From contig NC_134097.1 in NCBI RefSeq assembly GCF_000715075.1, positions 63,831,190 to 63,895,189 of the forward strand: a stretch of 64,000 nucleotides of DNA, in the 5' to 3' direction. This DNA comes from Nicotiana tabacum (Eukaryota; Streptophyta; Magnoliopsida; Solanales; Solanaceae). The notes under the pieces are model-generated. The model worked only from the letters and a program-made list of their open reading frames with translations, did not search any database and was not told where the DNA came from. Positions 30,631 through 41,671 of this stretch are shown here, one piece after another. Each line of letters begins with the position of its first letter. Within the stretch, counting starts at the first letter, position 1. The position numbers were made by a program, and so were the translations under genes.

Positions 30631-32214
30631 ATGTCTGGCTCGGTAAATAGGGATGAAAACGACTTCCTTGAAAATCACGGCAAAAATGGTGTGGTTGTTC
30701 TAACCATGGGCGCACCACCACAGAACCCCGATAGTGCACCTGGACCGATTCCAGCGGACGTGGGTTTGCATGACGTACAATAGGTCGATGAAACCTCGCA
30801 CACCGATGGAAGCATACAACATAGTGACAAACATGAAGCCCAAAAGACCCCGGTTCGGGAAGCACAAGATGTCAGTCTTCACAATATTTTTGAAATGTTG
30901 CAGGCACAACAGTTGGCTATCGCTCAATTGCAAAGCCACCCGAAGACTCTCAGCATAGTAGCGCCAGAAACTACTCCCCCCAGTCGGACGGGTTCCGGAG
31001 AGATCAAGCAGCAACAGATCATTAGCCGATCCCGCCATCGTGAAAATGCAGGAGGACCTCACCGGAAGGATCGAGTCGGGCGAGAAAATAATAGCAGCTA
31101 ACAATAAGAAGGTTGAAACTTACAACTTGTGAATCGACCAAATCCGGGGCGCCCCCCTGGTATTGAAGGGTGTGGGTTTGTGGAAGTTTGTGCAATGGTC
31201 GTTCCCCCAGGAAGTGGCCCCGGAACCTATTCCAAAGAAGTTCAAAACACCAGAACTCCCTAATTACAATAGGACCTCAGATACCAATGAACAAATCACT
31301 GCCGATACGTGCGCAAAAAAGGTAACAACCCAAAAGATGATGAGATCGAGCCTGTCTTATTGAAGAGGTTTGGGGAAACACTCTCGAACGGAACCATGAT
31401 GTGGAATCATAACCTAGCGTCCGACCCCATAAACTCGCTTACCATATTGGTTGATTCCTCTATAAAGGTACACACCAGTGCCATCAAAGCAACGACGAGA
31501 AAGCCCGACACATCCAAGGCCGAGCAAAGGGAGAATGAAATGCTACGGGAATTCGCACCTCATTCCCTAATGGAACGAATGGGATTACCCCCGGTCTCGG
31601 ATGACTGGGTAATACAGGCCTTCACTCAAAGCCTAAACAAACAAAGCCCGACGATTTTAGGGCAGTTCAAACAAAACTTGATCAGGTACCTAGCCGAGAT
31701 CTGGTCGAATGCCCGTACTCGGCATCAGTCACTAATCAAGGTCGTGGATGACCATCCGGGAACCTTATCGGGCTTAGTATACCCTAGCAGGCTCTTGGCA
31801 AAGAAACCAATGCCAAACAGAGGGAGGTACCGCCCGTGCGCCGCAGATAGAAGGAACGCCCCGAGATGCTATCTACCTCGTAACGATCGAAGAATGGCCC
31901 GAGGACAATGTCCTTAAGGAATCATTAACAAAGCCAGATTCAATGGGGACGCATGGACTGCAAGGGTGCCTCGCCCATCAGAGTACAATTTCAACATCAC
32001 TATACCAAACATCGTGTTCACCGTAAGCGAAACCAGGGACGTCAAATGGCTCAGACCAATTCAGCAGAATCCCTCTCAGGGGAATCATAGCTTGGTGTGT
32101 CAGCTGTATACTGCGCATGACCATAGAGCAAAAAATGGCCACCAGCTCAGGAGGAAAACAGTCGTGCAACTCAATAAGAATCATCACCGAGAACTGTTGA
32201 GCGATCAGGCTTGA
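30631..32214 (+). pseudogene. gag: E2 gag relic
   Basis: Starts MSGSVNRDENDFLENHGK at ATG 30631, with a TAG at 30781. Reading passes through QQLAIAQLQSH, changes frame near 31025 into a stretch containing IESGEKIIAANNKKVETYN, and changes again near 31320 into the main capsid part 31309-31917 (RFGETLSNGTMMWNHNL, then ENEMLREFAPHSLMERMGLP). A last block at 31966-32214 (MPRPSEYNFNI to HRELLSDQA) covers the nucleocapsid end, where the zinc-knuckle cysteines are largely gone (CQLYTAHDHRAKNGHQLR). Gag belongs to the Tat/Retand type. Several stops and shifts make it inactive, and no protease follows. Confidence 0.75.
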
Positions 32215-33650
32215 GTTCAGTTACAAGTAAGGAAGGTGGCTAGGAAGAGTGAAGCAAATAAGTCGCGACGTGTTGCCACGATAGTGGAGGAGCGGCGACA
32301 CCCTCGAAGGACTCGCAAAAGGGAGAGTAAAAATGCTCGTCACCAGGGAAAAGTGGGTCCAGATTACCAAGGATGCCATCACATTCAGCAAAAAGACACC
32401 GAGACCTTGTCTCGGCCCCACACTGACGCACTGGTAACCTTATTCCTCACTCAATCCATTTTAAATAAAACATGTGCTAATGAGTTCAGGTAACTCGATC
32501 AACGCTGTCGGGCCGAGGATGATAAGGCGGTTCGGACCGCCAGGTCAAAACAACAACCACCTCTCAAATCCTTGGAAAATTCTAAACGGCGATCACTACG
32601 ACAAGGAGAAAGACCATTCTTTCAGTACAGCATGACTGGCCCAAAACCGGTACGCCGGGTTCCATATTATCAAAGGTGGCATAAGGCGCGGACACCTTAT
32701 TCAGACAGCCGCGGAGATGCCGCATGAAAATGGTACCTTTCCCTTTTCGCCAAAGAATGAAACCTCCAACAAAGGACGGGATTGAAACCATCTGCGGGGA
32801 ACGACACGCAGCAAGGGGAAAGTCCGTACCACATAACACATCGCCAACACCAATATCTCCGCTCTCGAAAGAACCAAAGGGAACATATCAAACCTCGGAA
32901 CATCGCCTGCACATCCTGCGGTAAAGAAAAACTACCTCCCTCCTTTGTTATTTTTCACTAAAAGGATGCAGATACCTGACCAGGGCATTCGAAAGTGCTA
33001 AATCTACCCGAAGGTCCCAAGGCCTTGACGGATCCCGTCACACTCTTTCCCTTTAGCCGGGCTTCCGCCCCGAAGAGGGTCACCAACAAGTTTCTTAGCG
33101 TAGCAACGTACCCCCAAAGGAGGATCCGACAAAATCACATGCCTTCTTTTGCAATCAAACAATGAGAGGCACCCCCACTTGAAGGTGACGTCTGCTTGGT
33201 AGGGCCGGGGAATGGCAGACTGAGTTTCAATAGGGAATCATGTACCGGATTGAATGGTCCAAGGGGCCGCGCCCGCACGGTCCAAGCTCATAACAACAAA
33301 ACGACATGTATTCACGCCAAGCAATAAAATAATATCTTTCAGCATCTTGTACTCCAAAAAAGGAAATTTCACCATGCTCATGGCAGGGGTCCCTCCACTA
33401 AAGGTGTCCCGAAATACTCGGAGACTTAGAGTCAACAATTTGGCACCGATACGACCCTAGGGTCGGAACTTCGGGACTATAAGGCCTAACAAGGCAAATC
33501 CGAGCTCACGAATAATGGCCTTCGAGCCTAAGCAAACTCGATAACTCGGAGACTATCATCAATCGCCGTACACTGGAAAACCCAAGGCCATAAGACCCCG
33601 AGCGGATAGACTCGGTATAACCAGATCTATTTTACATAGCAACAAAAACT

Positions 33651-33798
33651 GTAAGACCTCAACATGCATGACAAAACAGTAAGACCTCAACATGTATGAC
33701 AAAACTGTAAGACCTCAACAGGCATGACAAAACTGTAAGACCTCAACAGGCATGACAAACTGTAAGACCTCAATGGGCACGAAAATTTTGTAAGGCCT
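33651..33798 (+). repeat. 28-bp tandem repeat, 6 copies
   Basis: GTAAGACCTCAACAGGCATG followed by ACAAAACT; starts at 33651, 33679, 33707, 33735, 33762 and 33790, i.e. periods 28, 28, 28, 27, 28. The last copy is partial and diverged. Confidence 0.9.
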
Positions 33799-34244
33799 TA
33801 CTATAGGTAATACTCAATCCCAAAGTTTAGGCTATACGTCGCATTTGTAAGAATCCCGAAAGGGCATAACCTCGGTGTAGATGCCTAAACTATCACTCGG
33901 GATCAAAAATGGCTCTGGCCAAACTCATATGACTATGATCAAAATGGCTGCACCAGCCAAATTAACGTGACTCGGGGACACCCGACCACTACTAACAAAA
34001 TTGAAGGCCACTACTTCGAATCTACTTCGAAAAGAACCAGTTAAAACAAGCTTCCCTCAACAGGCAAACGAGCTTTGACCATGTCAACTCCAAATCACAA
34101 GGCTTCGAGCTACCCAGCATATGAGCTAAAATCCTTTCTAGGTGCTCGAACATCGCCGCTAACGACTTAAAATCGAGATTCCTCCCGAACCAACGACGGA
34201 TCAGGCAAAATTATTTCAAAAAGACCTTAACGAGAGGAAAACAA

Positions 34245-34700
34245 AGCCTATAATATGCCCACAGGCAAAAGCGTAAGAGCCATTGTCGCTAGCCAAAAAG
34301 CCTCCGGGTCACACACTAAAAGGTCGCAACGACCAAACAGCGTAAGAGCCACTGTCGCCATCTTGAAAATTGAAAACTTGATGATTAAAATAAGCTCGAG
34401 TCATAACCCGATGCGGAGACCGAATCCAAAATAGTTAACTACAATATGCCTAAGGGCACAGTGTAAGTGCCATTGTTGCCAGCCAAATGAGCCTCAATGC
34501 CACACACTTAAAAGGTCGCTTCGACCCGAGGCATATCAAAGCCATTTTCATCCGCCCATGCAGGGCACAAAAAACTTGAGGGTCAATTAAGCTCGAGTCG
34601 CAACGCGACTCGGAGACTGAGCACAAAATGGTTAAAATAAAAATGCCCAAGGGTAAGGAATAAGAACCATCATCATCCGCCCGTGCATGCACAAGAGATT
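34245..34700 (+). repeat. ~195-bp diverged tandem repeat, about 2.5 copies
   Basis: Matching landmarks ATATGCCCACAGGCA / ATATGCCTAAGGGCA / AATGCCCAAGGGTAA at about 34253, 34444 and 34640, each followed by GTAAGAGCCATTGTC-like text and a TAAGCTCGAGTC-like block. Confidence 0.65.
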
Positions 34701-34989
34701 GAAGGTCAGGTAAGCTCAGTCAGAGCCTGACTCAGAGACTAAACCCAAAACAGTTGGGCAAAGCACGGGAGCTTTGATGCCTACTCGCATAAAAAAATCG
34801 CACTTGACCAAGCATAAAAGAGCCTTCGGACCTATCTAATGAGCTCCGGATCCACAGGGCTCCCGCCAAACACCGAAACCAGCCTGTCTGGTCAAAAGCA
34901 ATGTAGAAAGAGATACAAAAGAGATAACGCTTCAAGTTTTCTTTTATCTTCATACGCAAAAGGTGCGCTCTCTATCTACAAATGTGCTC

Positions 34990-36530
34990 TGCGAATGTCA
35001 AATACAAAATGGAAAAATGGCAAAATCTATGCTCCACTCCAGAAGGTTACGGTCTACAAGCTCTAGCTTCGCTCTCCGTGACGTCGACAAGAAGTGACCG
35101 AGCATCACGCTCATCCGCCCTCACACGTGCTAACTCCTTCAAGAGAACGAAACCCCTGGCGTCGATCTCTTCAAGTACCTCTCTTCGGGATCTGCAACGA
35201 ACATACTCCTCAATCCTCCTCTCACGAACGAGGGCCCACTACAACTCGCCTTGGCCATCAGCAGCGTCTATCAAATAAATCACCATCTTCTTATTCGCCT
35301 TGGTCCGACTCAATGCTACTTTAGCCCGAGCATCGATTATCTCAGCCCTGACCTTCGAGAGATCGGACTTGATCTTCGCAATCATATCCGCTTAAACTGA
35401 GGCATTGTTACGAGCCAAGCAGAGTTGGGCCTCGAAGGCGGGAACCTTGGCCAAGGTGCCCCTCTCCTCCAAAGCTTGAGCCTGCACCTGAGCCCTCAAT
35501 TCACCACAGGCATTCTTGACTATATAGGCTTCGCCCCTAAGGTACTCCAAAGCCTCCATCTTTTTCTACAGCTAAGATAGGCAAAAGGATTAACCTTAAG
35601 GGTCAAAAGAGCAAAATGCATACTGCAAAAGGTTACCTACTCCATCAAATAGCTCTAATAATTCGAGCTTTGGTAGACCTCATATCGCCAGTGCATTAAC
35701 TCAACCTTCTTCTCCTCGCTGAGGAGCCTAAGGGAATCACCCTCATCCAGAGCTTTCTGAAGCCTAGCCCCATGATGGAGCAGCTCAGACCTAAGCCCAT
35801 CAAAGACTTGCGAAAGAAAAACTCGATAAAGAAAAGAAGACGCGAAGTGCAGGAGGACTGTGTCGAAAGTCACCATGAAGTGAAGCCGGCAGACTTCCTC
35901 GAAGGTCGAGCACATTCCTGTTGGTCCAGCCTCTTCGGCCCTGGAAGAACCAACCTCGGGCAAAGCATATTCACTTGGAGGAACCACCGTTCAAGAACCA
36001 AACACTTCGGGAACAACAGGCTCGGGCGATATCCTCTCCTCGAAGACACGGGCCCGTTTAGCTCCATTAAAAGCTCCACCGCACTACAGGTGCAAATCCC
36101 ATTTATCGCCATCGTCCCTCAGTTCGGAGGCCGACGACTCCTTCCCCTCTCTAGAGGAGCCCAGCCTTCTCCGCAAAGAACCTCATCATTAGCACCACTC
36201 GCCAGAATGACGGATGTATATGTGCCAAAATAACCCGATACTTTAAGTAGAAATCAAGCATGACCCTATCAAGGGAGCCTAATGTTAAAGGATGTAGGTA
36301 TACATTCAAGAATCCATCAACAGAGTCCGTAATACTCTTGTCCGGGAAAAAGCACATGCAGCGCTATCCCCTCACCCCATTCGCGGTATCTCATCACCAT
36401 CTCCATATGTTCCTCTCTTATCAAAGACACAGTCTTTAGAGTGAACTCCCGCGGATCCTGAACGCTGGGAGTGGAATTCTCCCCTCCCTGTCGGGCCAGC
36501 CCAGAAGTAGCTTCCATGGCTATGGTAGAA
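34990..36530 (-). pseudogene. E2 antisense ORF relic: gypsy-type transposon domain plus coiled coil
   Basis: On the strand opposite to E2 gag, a degraded protein-coding region runs from about 36530 down to 34990. Its first part (36517-36151) contains SIREEHMEMVMRYREW-like and FLNVYLHPLTLGSLDRVMLD then HPSFWRVVLMMRFF, resembling the putative gypsy-type transposon (plant-mobile-like) domain. The second part (35987-35000) is a Leu/Glu/Arg/Lys-rich coiled-coil sequence (FDGLRSELLHHGARLQKALD, then EALEYLRGEAYIVKNACGEL). Frameshifts near 36340 and 35990 and stops near 35390 and 35575 break it. Antisense ORFs in the 3' half are known for Retand-type Tat elements. Its function is unknown. Confidence 0.6.
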
Positions 36531-36789
36531 TTGACAGACTAAAGCAGGGACGTGCACCAACATTTTTTGCGCCTGAAGAAATGAAGGACCTGATGCTAGG
36601 GTGGAGGGATAGCTGTCCAAAATAATGAGATCTTCTAAAGAAGCAAAATCCACCCCACATATATGTGGGAAATAGCAATGATTCGCCTATCCAGAGTAAG
36701 CCCCTGCAGGCCATCGGCCTCGGTACAGATCCCGGGGTTGTACCCGACCCCCCGAGACCTCCGACGATAAGAAGTTAGGCTTGAAGGAG
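36531..36789. other. E2 sequence up to the E3 insertion
   Basis: No clear gene; probably upstream part of the antisense ORF. Ends ...TTGAAGGAG directly before the E3 LTR. Confidence 0.45.
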
Positions 36790-37759
36790 TGATAAGAGAA
36801 AAATATCATGTGTAAGTTGAGCTGAAATCTAATTTTTAGTACTAATATTTTTCTCTTTCTTTGCAGGAAATAATTAAACTAATAAGAAAAAGGAACAATG
36901 AGAAGAAAAAGTTCACTTTCCAAGTTTACAAAGAAAAACTATAATGCTGAAAAATTAAAAGTAAAGTAGTTTATGCAACTTTACAAATGATGAAAGTAGT
37001 CGTGCACATAAAAAAACCCAAGACAAACAAAATGGAGAAAGAAAAGGGACAACCAATGCTGGAAAGGAATAAAATCACTAGTAGCAACTGGACATGTGCT
37101 ACTTTTGAAAGAAAACATTGTCAGCAAAACCAATTTCAAGACACAAAGTTTAATTTGCCAAGTAGATCCAAGTTGCCTTGAAATCAATTTGGCATTTGTT
37201 AGTTGGCAACTTGGGCCAACTTAAATGAAAAAGCTGACAAAGTTTGTGAATATTTTCTTTCTTCTTTTAGCCACTATACTGGTTTCATTTCTAGTTCCGA
37301 ATAAATTATAATATTGGAAATTACACTAACAGCTGTTTTTAATTAAATAAGGGAAATTATTCTCTTGAATATTTCTTTCTATTTTCTTATTTAAAGGGCA
37401 AGAATATTTCCGTTGTCATAACTTTTCTTGTGCTGGGAGACTGATGGATCTTAATATTTGTATATAATAGTAGATATTATCCCTCAATTTCACACGTTTG
37501 AGCTGAAGTTGTTCATTTAAATTTTATCTGCTTTATAGTTAGGTGTTATCTAATTTTTTAACATCTATCTATTTCATACTAAACGTTAACTCTTACTAAT
37601 TCTGTAATCGAAAGAGGCAGAAGAGTAAATAGTTAATTTTGGTATTGATAAATGTTAACTTTTATTTAGTGACATCTAACTCTTATATGTTAAAATTGAT
37701 TCTACACTTATTTGTAATCGAAAGAGGAGAATATTGTAGTAATTAGTTATAACAAGTAG

Positions 37760-37899
37760 GGTAACCGAAAGGGACTTACTAAAAACAGCATGTTTTAGTT
37801 TAAGCATATATTTCTGGCTCTCTAATAGTAATATTAAAGAGCCAGAAATATATGCTTAAACTAAAACTTGCTCTTTTTAGTAAGTCCCTTTTGGTTACC
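37760..37899. repeat. Inverted duplication of the LINE target site
   Basis: The LTR stretch 37760-37821 is followed after two filler bases by an inverted copy at 37824-37899. The inverted 76 bp equal the complement of 62 bp left of the LINE plus 14 bp right of it (40786-40799), with only 3 mismatches in the 62-bp arm. It therefore copies the uninterrupted target. Confidence 0.9.
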
Positions 37900-40785
37900 T
37901 TTACTATTAGATTAAAAGGCGCTTGGGGGGTGGGGTTGGATGGATGAGATCGTTTTTAGTATTCCGCCTTCCGAGAGGTTATTCATAGGAGGAGATTTGA
38001 ATGGTAATATTGGGTCATCTGCAGGTTGGTACACTGAGGTGCATGGTGGCTTTGGTTTCGGGGAGCGGAACGGAGAGGGCATTTCGCTATTGGACTTTGC
38101 CAAGGCATTCGATCTAATGATTGCAAACACAAGTTTTACGAAGCGGGAGGAGCATTTGGTACTTACCAAAGTTCGGTGGCGTAGACTCAGATTGACTATC
38201 TCCTCCTCAGGAGATGCGACAGAAGGTTGTGCGAGGACTGCAAGGTTATCCCAGGTGAGACCCTCGCAACGCAACAAAGGCTTTTGGTGATGGAAATTTG
38301 TATTATGATAAGGAGGAAGAAGAGGTTAGTACGAGGACGCCTGAGGATTAGGTGGGGCACCTTAACTCATGATAAAGCTCAGGAGTTGGAAGGATGATTA
38401 TTGGTAATGGGAGCTTGGAGAAGTAGTGGGGACGCAAACACTATGTGGTCGACGACGGTGGACTATATAAGGAAAACGACGAGAGAGCTGTTAGGGATAT
38501 CTACGGGCCACAACGGTGGCCACAAAGGAGACTAGTGGTGGAATGCAGTTGTCCAAGGTAAAGTGGAAGCAAAGAAGGCGGCTTACCTGCAGTTAGTAGG
38601 GAGCACTGGCGAGGAGGAGAAGACAACGAACAGTGAGAGGTATAAGGTATCTAGGAAGGAGGCAAAGATGGCAGTAACGGAGGCTAAGACGACAACTTTT
38701 GCTTATCTGTATGAGGAACTAAGGAACAAAGGCGGGGAGAAGAAGTTATTCCAACTCACTAAGGTGAGAGAGAGGATAGCTGGGGATCTGGATCAAGTGA
38801 GGTGCATTAAAGATGATGACAGCAAAGTTTTGATGGGAGATGACCAGATTAAGAGGATTTGGCAGACCTACTCTTCTAAGTGAAGAAAGGGATTAGGATA
38901 TTGTACTAGGGGAATTGAGGAAAGCCGACAGTCCCCATGAATTAACTAACTATAGGGACATAAAGATTGATGAGTTCATGGAGGCAATGCGTAAGATGAG
39001 AAGGAGCAGAGCTACCGAGCCAGACAAAATTCCGATTAAACTTTGGAGGTGTGTGGGTAGAGCAAGCTTGGAATGGCTTATTGGATTGTTTAATGTGATA
39101 TTCAAGACTAATAGGATGCCTAAAGAGTGGAGGTGGAGTATAATGGTTTCATTGTATAAGAACAAAGGTGATGTCCAGAGCTGTAACAACTATAGGGGTA
39201 TCAAATTACGGAGTCATACCATGAAAGTTTGGGAGAGAGTGGTAAAAATGAGAGTGCGAAGGACGGTGTCTATTTCAGATAACCAGTTCGGGTTCAAGCC
39301 AGAGCGATCTACCACAAAAGCTATCCACCTTATTAGGAGGATGGTAGAACAATACAGGAATAGGAAGAAGGATCTCCACATGGTATTTATTGATCTGGAG
39401 AAAGCGTACGACAGGGTTCCTAGGGAGATCTTATGGAGATGATTAGAGAATAAAGGTGTCCTGGTTGCCTACATTAGGGTGATTAAATACATGTATGCTA
39501 GAGCTAAGACTCGGGTTAGAACAGTAGGAGATGACTCCGACCATTTTCCAGTTGTTACTGGGTTGCACCAAGGGTCTGCGCTCAGCCCATTCCTATTTGC
39601 CCTAGTGATAGATGTACTAACTCATCATATTCAAGGGGAGGTGCCATGGTGCATGCTATTTGCTGATGACATTATTCTAATTGACGAGACACGAGGCAGC
39701 ATCAATGGGAGGCTAGAGGTTTGGAGACATGCTCTTAAGTCTAAAGGTTTCAAGTTCAGTAGGACGAAGACGGAATACCTCGAGTGCAAATTGGGGTTGA
39801 GCCGACGGAAGCGGGAGTGGAAATGAGGCTTGACTCTCAAGTCATTCTCAAGAGGGGTAGTTTAAAGTACCTTGGATCGGTTATTCAGGGGATCAGGGAG
39901 ATCGACGAGGATGTCAGACACCGTATAGGGGTGGGGTGGATGTAGTGGAGGTTAGCGTTGGGAGTCCTGTGTTACAAGAAAGTGCCACCGTTACTAAAAG
40001 GTAAGTTTTATACAACAGTGGTTAGGCCTGCCATGTTGTATGGGACTGAGTGTTGGCAGGTTAAGAACTCACATATCCAGAAGATGAAAGTAGTAGAGAT
40101 GAAGATGTTGAGGTGGATATGCAGGCATACAAGGATGGATAAGATTAGGAATGAAGATATTCGAGAGAAGGCAGGCGTGGCCCCCATGGAGGACAAGATG
40201 CGGGAAGCAAGACTCAGATGGTTCGGGCATATTCAGAGGAGGAGCACTGATGCACCGGTGAAGAGGTGTGAGTGACTAGCTGTGGTGGGCATGAGGAGAG
40301 GTAGAGGGCGACCTAAGAAATATTGGGGAGAGGTGATCAGACAGGACATGGTGTGACTTAAGATTACTGAGGACATGGCCCTTGACAGGGAACTATGGAG
40401 GTCGAGCATTAAGATTGTAGGTTAAGGGAAAGTTGTGAAGATTTCTATAGCACAATAGAGTGAGACTAGCCAGTTAAGAGTTAGTCTGAGGATGCTACTG
40501 GTCGTCTACTGATGTAGTGCTTTATCTGTTGGTTTTTACTATACCATCCATCTATTTCGTATTTCGTATTTCGTATTCTGTATTTCGTATCTCTTATATT
40601 GTTGTTATTTTATTATGAGTCTATTGATGGTACTAATATATCGTCTCTTGTTGCTTTCTTGAGCCGAGGGTCTCCTAGAAACAACCTCTCTGCCCCTCGG
40701 GATAGGGGTAAGGTATGTGTACATATTACCCTCCCCAGACCCCACTTGTGGGATTATATTGGGTCGTTGTTGTTATTTTCTTGTT
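37900..40785 (+). mobile_element. E4: RTE-type LINE, 5'-truncated
   Basis: Starts inside the endonuclease domain and runs through RT to a 3' untranslated tail. The tail (about 40660-40780) has the GAGCCGAGGGTCTCC...CCCTCCCCAGACCCCAC motif and ends GGGTCGTTGTTGTTATT, as in RTE LINEs and the SINEs that borrow their 3' ends in Solanaceae. Repeated ATTTCGT units occur at 40553-40590. No ordinary direct target duplication is present. Confidence 0.85.
37940..40435 (+). pseudogene. E4 LINE ORF2 relic (endonuclease end, reverse transcriptase)
   Basis: Retrotransposition polyprotein of the RTE clade, broken. The C-terminal endonuclease part is at 37940-38290 (LFIGGDLNGNIG, HGGFGFGERNGEG), with its catalytic start missing. 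A Lys/Glu-rich linker follows (38563-38883). RT begins about 38980 ([54 protein letters not shown]) and is cut by TGA near 39440. It continues at 39479-39826 ([19 protein letters not shown] and the active site [12 protein letters not shown]). The thumb/C-terminal part is at 39958-40275 ([17 protein letters not shown], then [12 protein letters not shown]), with further stops. Multiple stops and frameshifts rule out activity. Confidence 0.85.
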
Positions 40786-41197
40786 TTAATATTACTATTC
40801 TGACGATTAATTTGTATAACCAAGAGGAATGCAATTAATTGTTCAACTTAAGTAATGATATATAAATGTAATCGTGAGAGGCATTTATACATTTGTGAGA
40901 AATAGAAATTGAAGGATAATTTTACCTATTATATAATAGAAATATTAAGTAAAGTTATGATCCCAATACCTTTTTATTATATTTGTGAAAAATAAAATAT
41001 TTTCTATTGCTCTATTCATGCATTTTTAGTTAGTTAATTCACAATTCAACTCGTCCCGGTTTTCTCAAATAGTAATTAAAACAAGAAATGCCTATAGAAT
41101 AGATAAACCAATATTTGTGGGTTCGACATCTTTCTATACTATAATTTGATAGAGTACGAGTTTAAATTTTATACACGCCAGTCTCTCGTCAAGTTTT

Positions 41198-41215
41198 TGG
41201 CGTCGTTGCCGGGGA
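41198..41215 (+). promoter_or_regulatory. E3 primer-binding site
   Basis: TGGCGTCGTTGCCGGGGA, six nt after the LTR end, is the common Athila/Ty3-gypsy PBS with one C-to-T change (GCC to GTC). Confidence 0.85.
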
Positions 41216-41276
41216 TTGACAGCATCTACTTCAGATTAATTATTTTCTTATTAATTTGAGAACTTACTATTATTAT

Positions 41277-41308
<32 letters not shown>

Positions 41309-41671
41309 ATAGCAGTAGTATTATTGTTATTTTTTTTGTTACTACTGTAATTATTGTTACTAGTAATGTCTTTCTAGAATCTCTTATTAACAATATTACT
41401 ACTTCCTGTTTTCGTATCATTTTTCTTTCTTCATCTTTTTAATTTTTTTTATTCTACAGTATCATTCTATTATTTCTAGGATCAGCTAGCTCATTTCATT
41501 AAAAAAACATATTTTATTTTCTATTTTTAATTAGTATCACTAGTTATATTAATTACTACTACTATTTTAATATATATATATTTTCTTTTTAGTATCACCA
41601 CTACTATTTTAGGAACTAAGTTTGATTCTCTTTCAAAAAGAAATTCTTTTTTTAAGGAATTCAGGTAGTTT
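41216..41671 (+). other. E3 leader with (AGT)n microsatellite
   Basis: Non-coding AT-rich leader. A run of TAGTAG repeats lies at 41277-41311. Confidence 0.7.

Larger units (their letters stand above)
32215..34989 (+). other. E2 non-coding internal region
   Basis: No recognisable gene; this is the place where pol would be expected. Two tandem arrays occur inside it (see separate entries). Sequence is GC-richer than neighbouring elements, with many CGAG/TCGG words. Confidence 0.55.
36790..41191 (+). repeat. E3 5' LTR, split by the LINE E4 and lacking its TATA segment
   Basis: LTR sequence is 36790-37821 plus 40786-41191. Against the 3' LTR it lacks about 152 bp at the junction near 37245 (counterpart 59006-59157), which includes the only TATAAATA candidate. 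Otherwise the copies align along their length. Confidence 0.85.
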
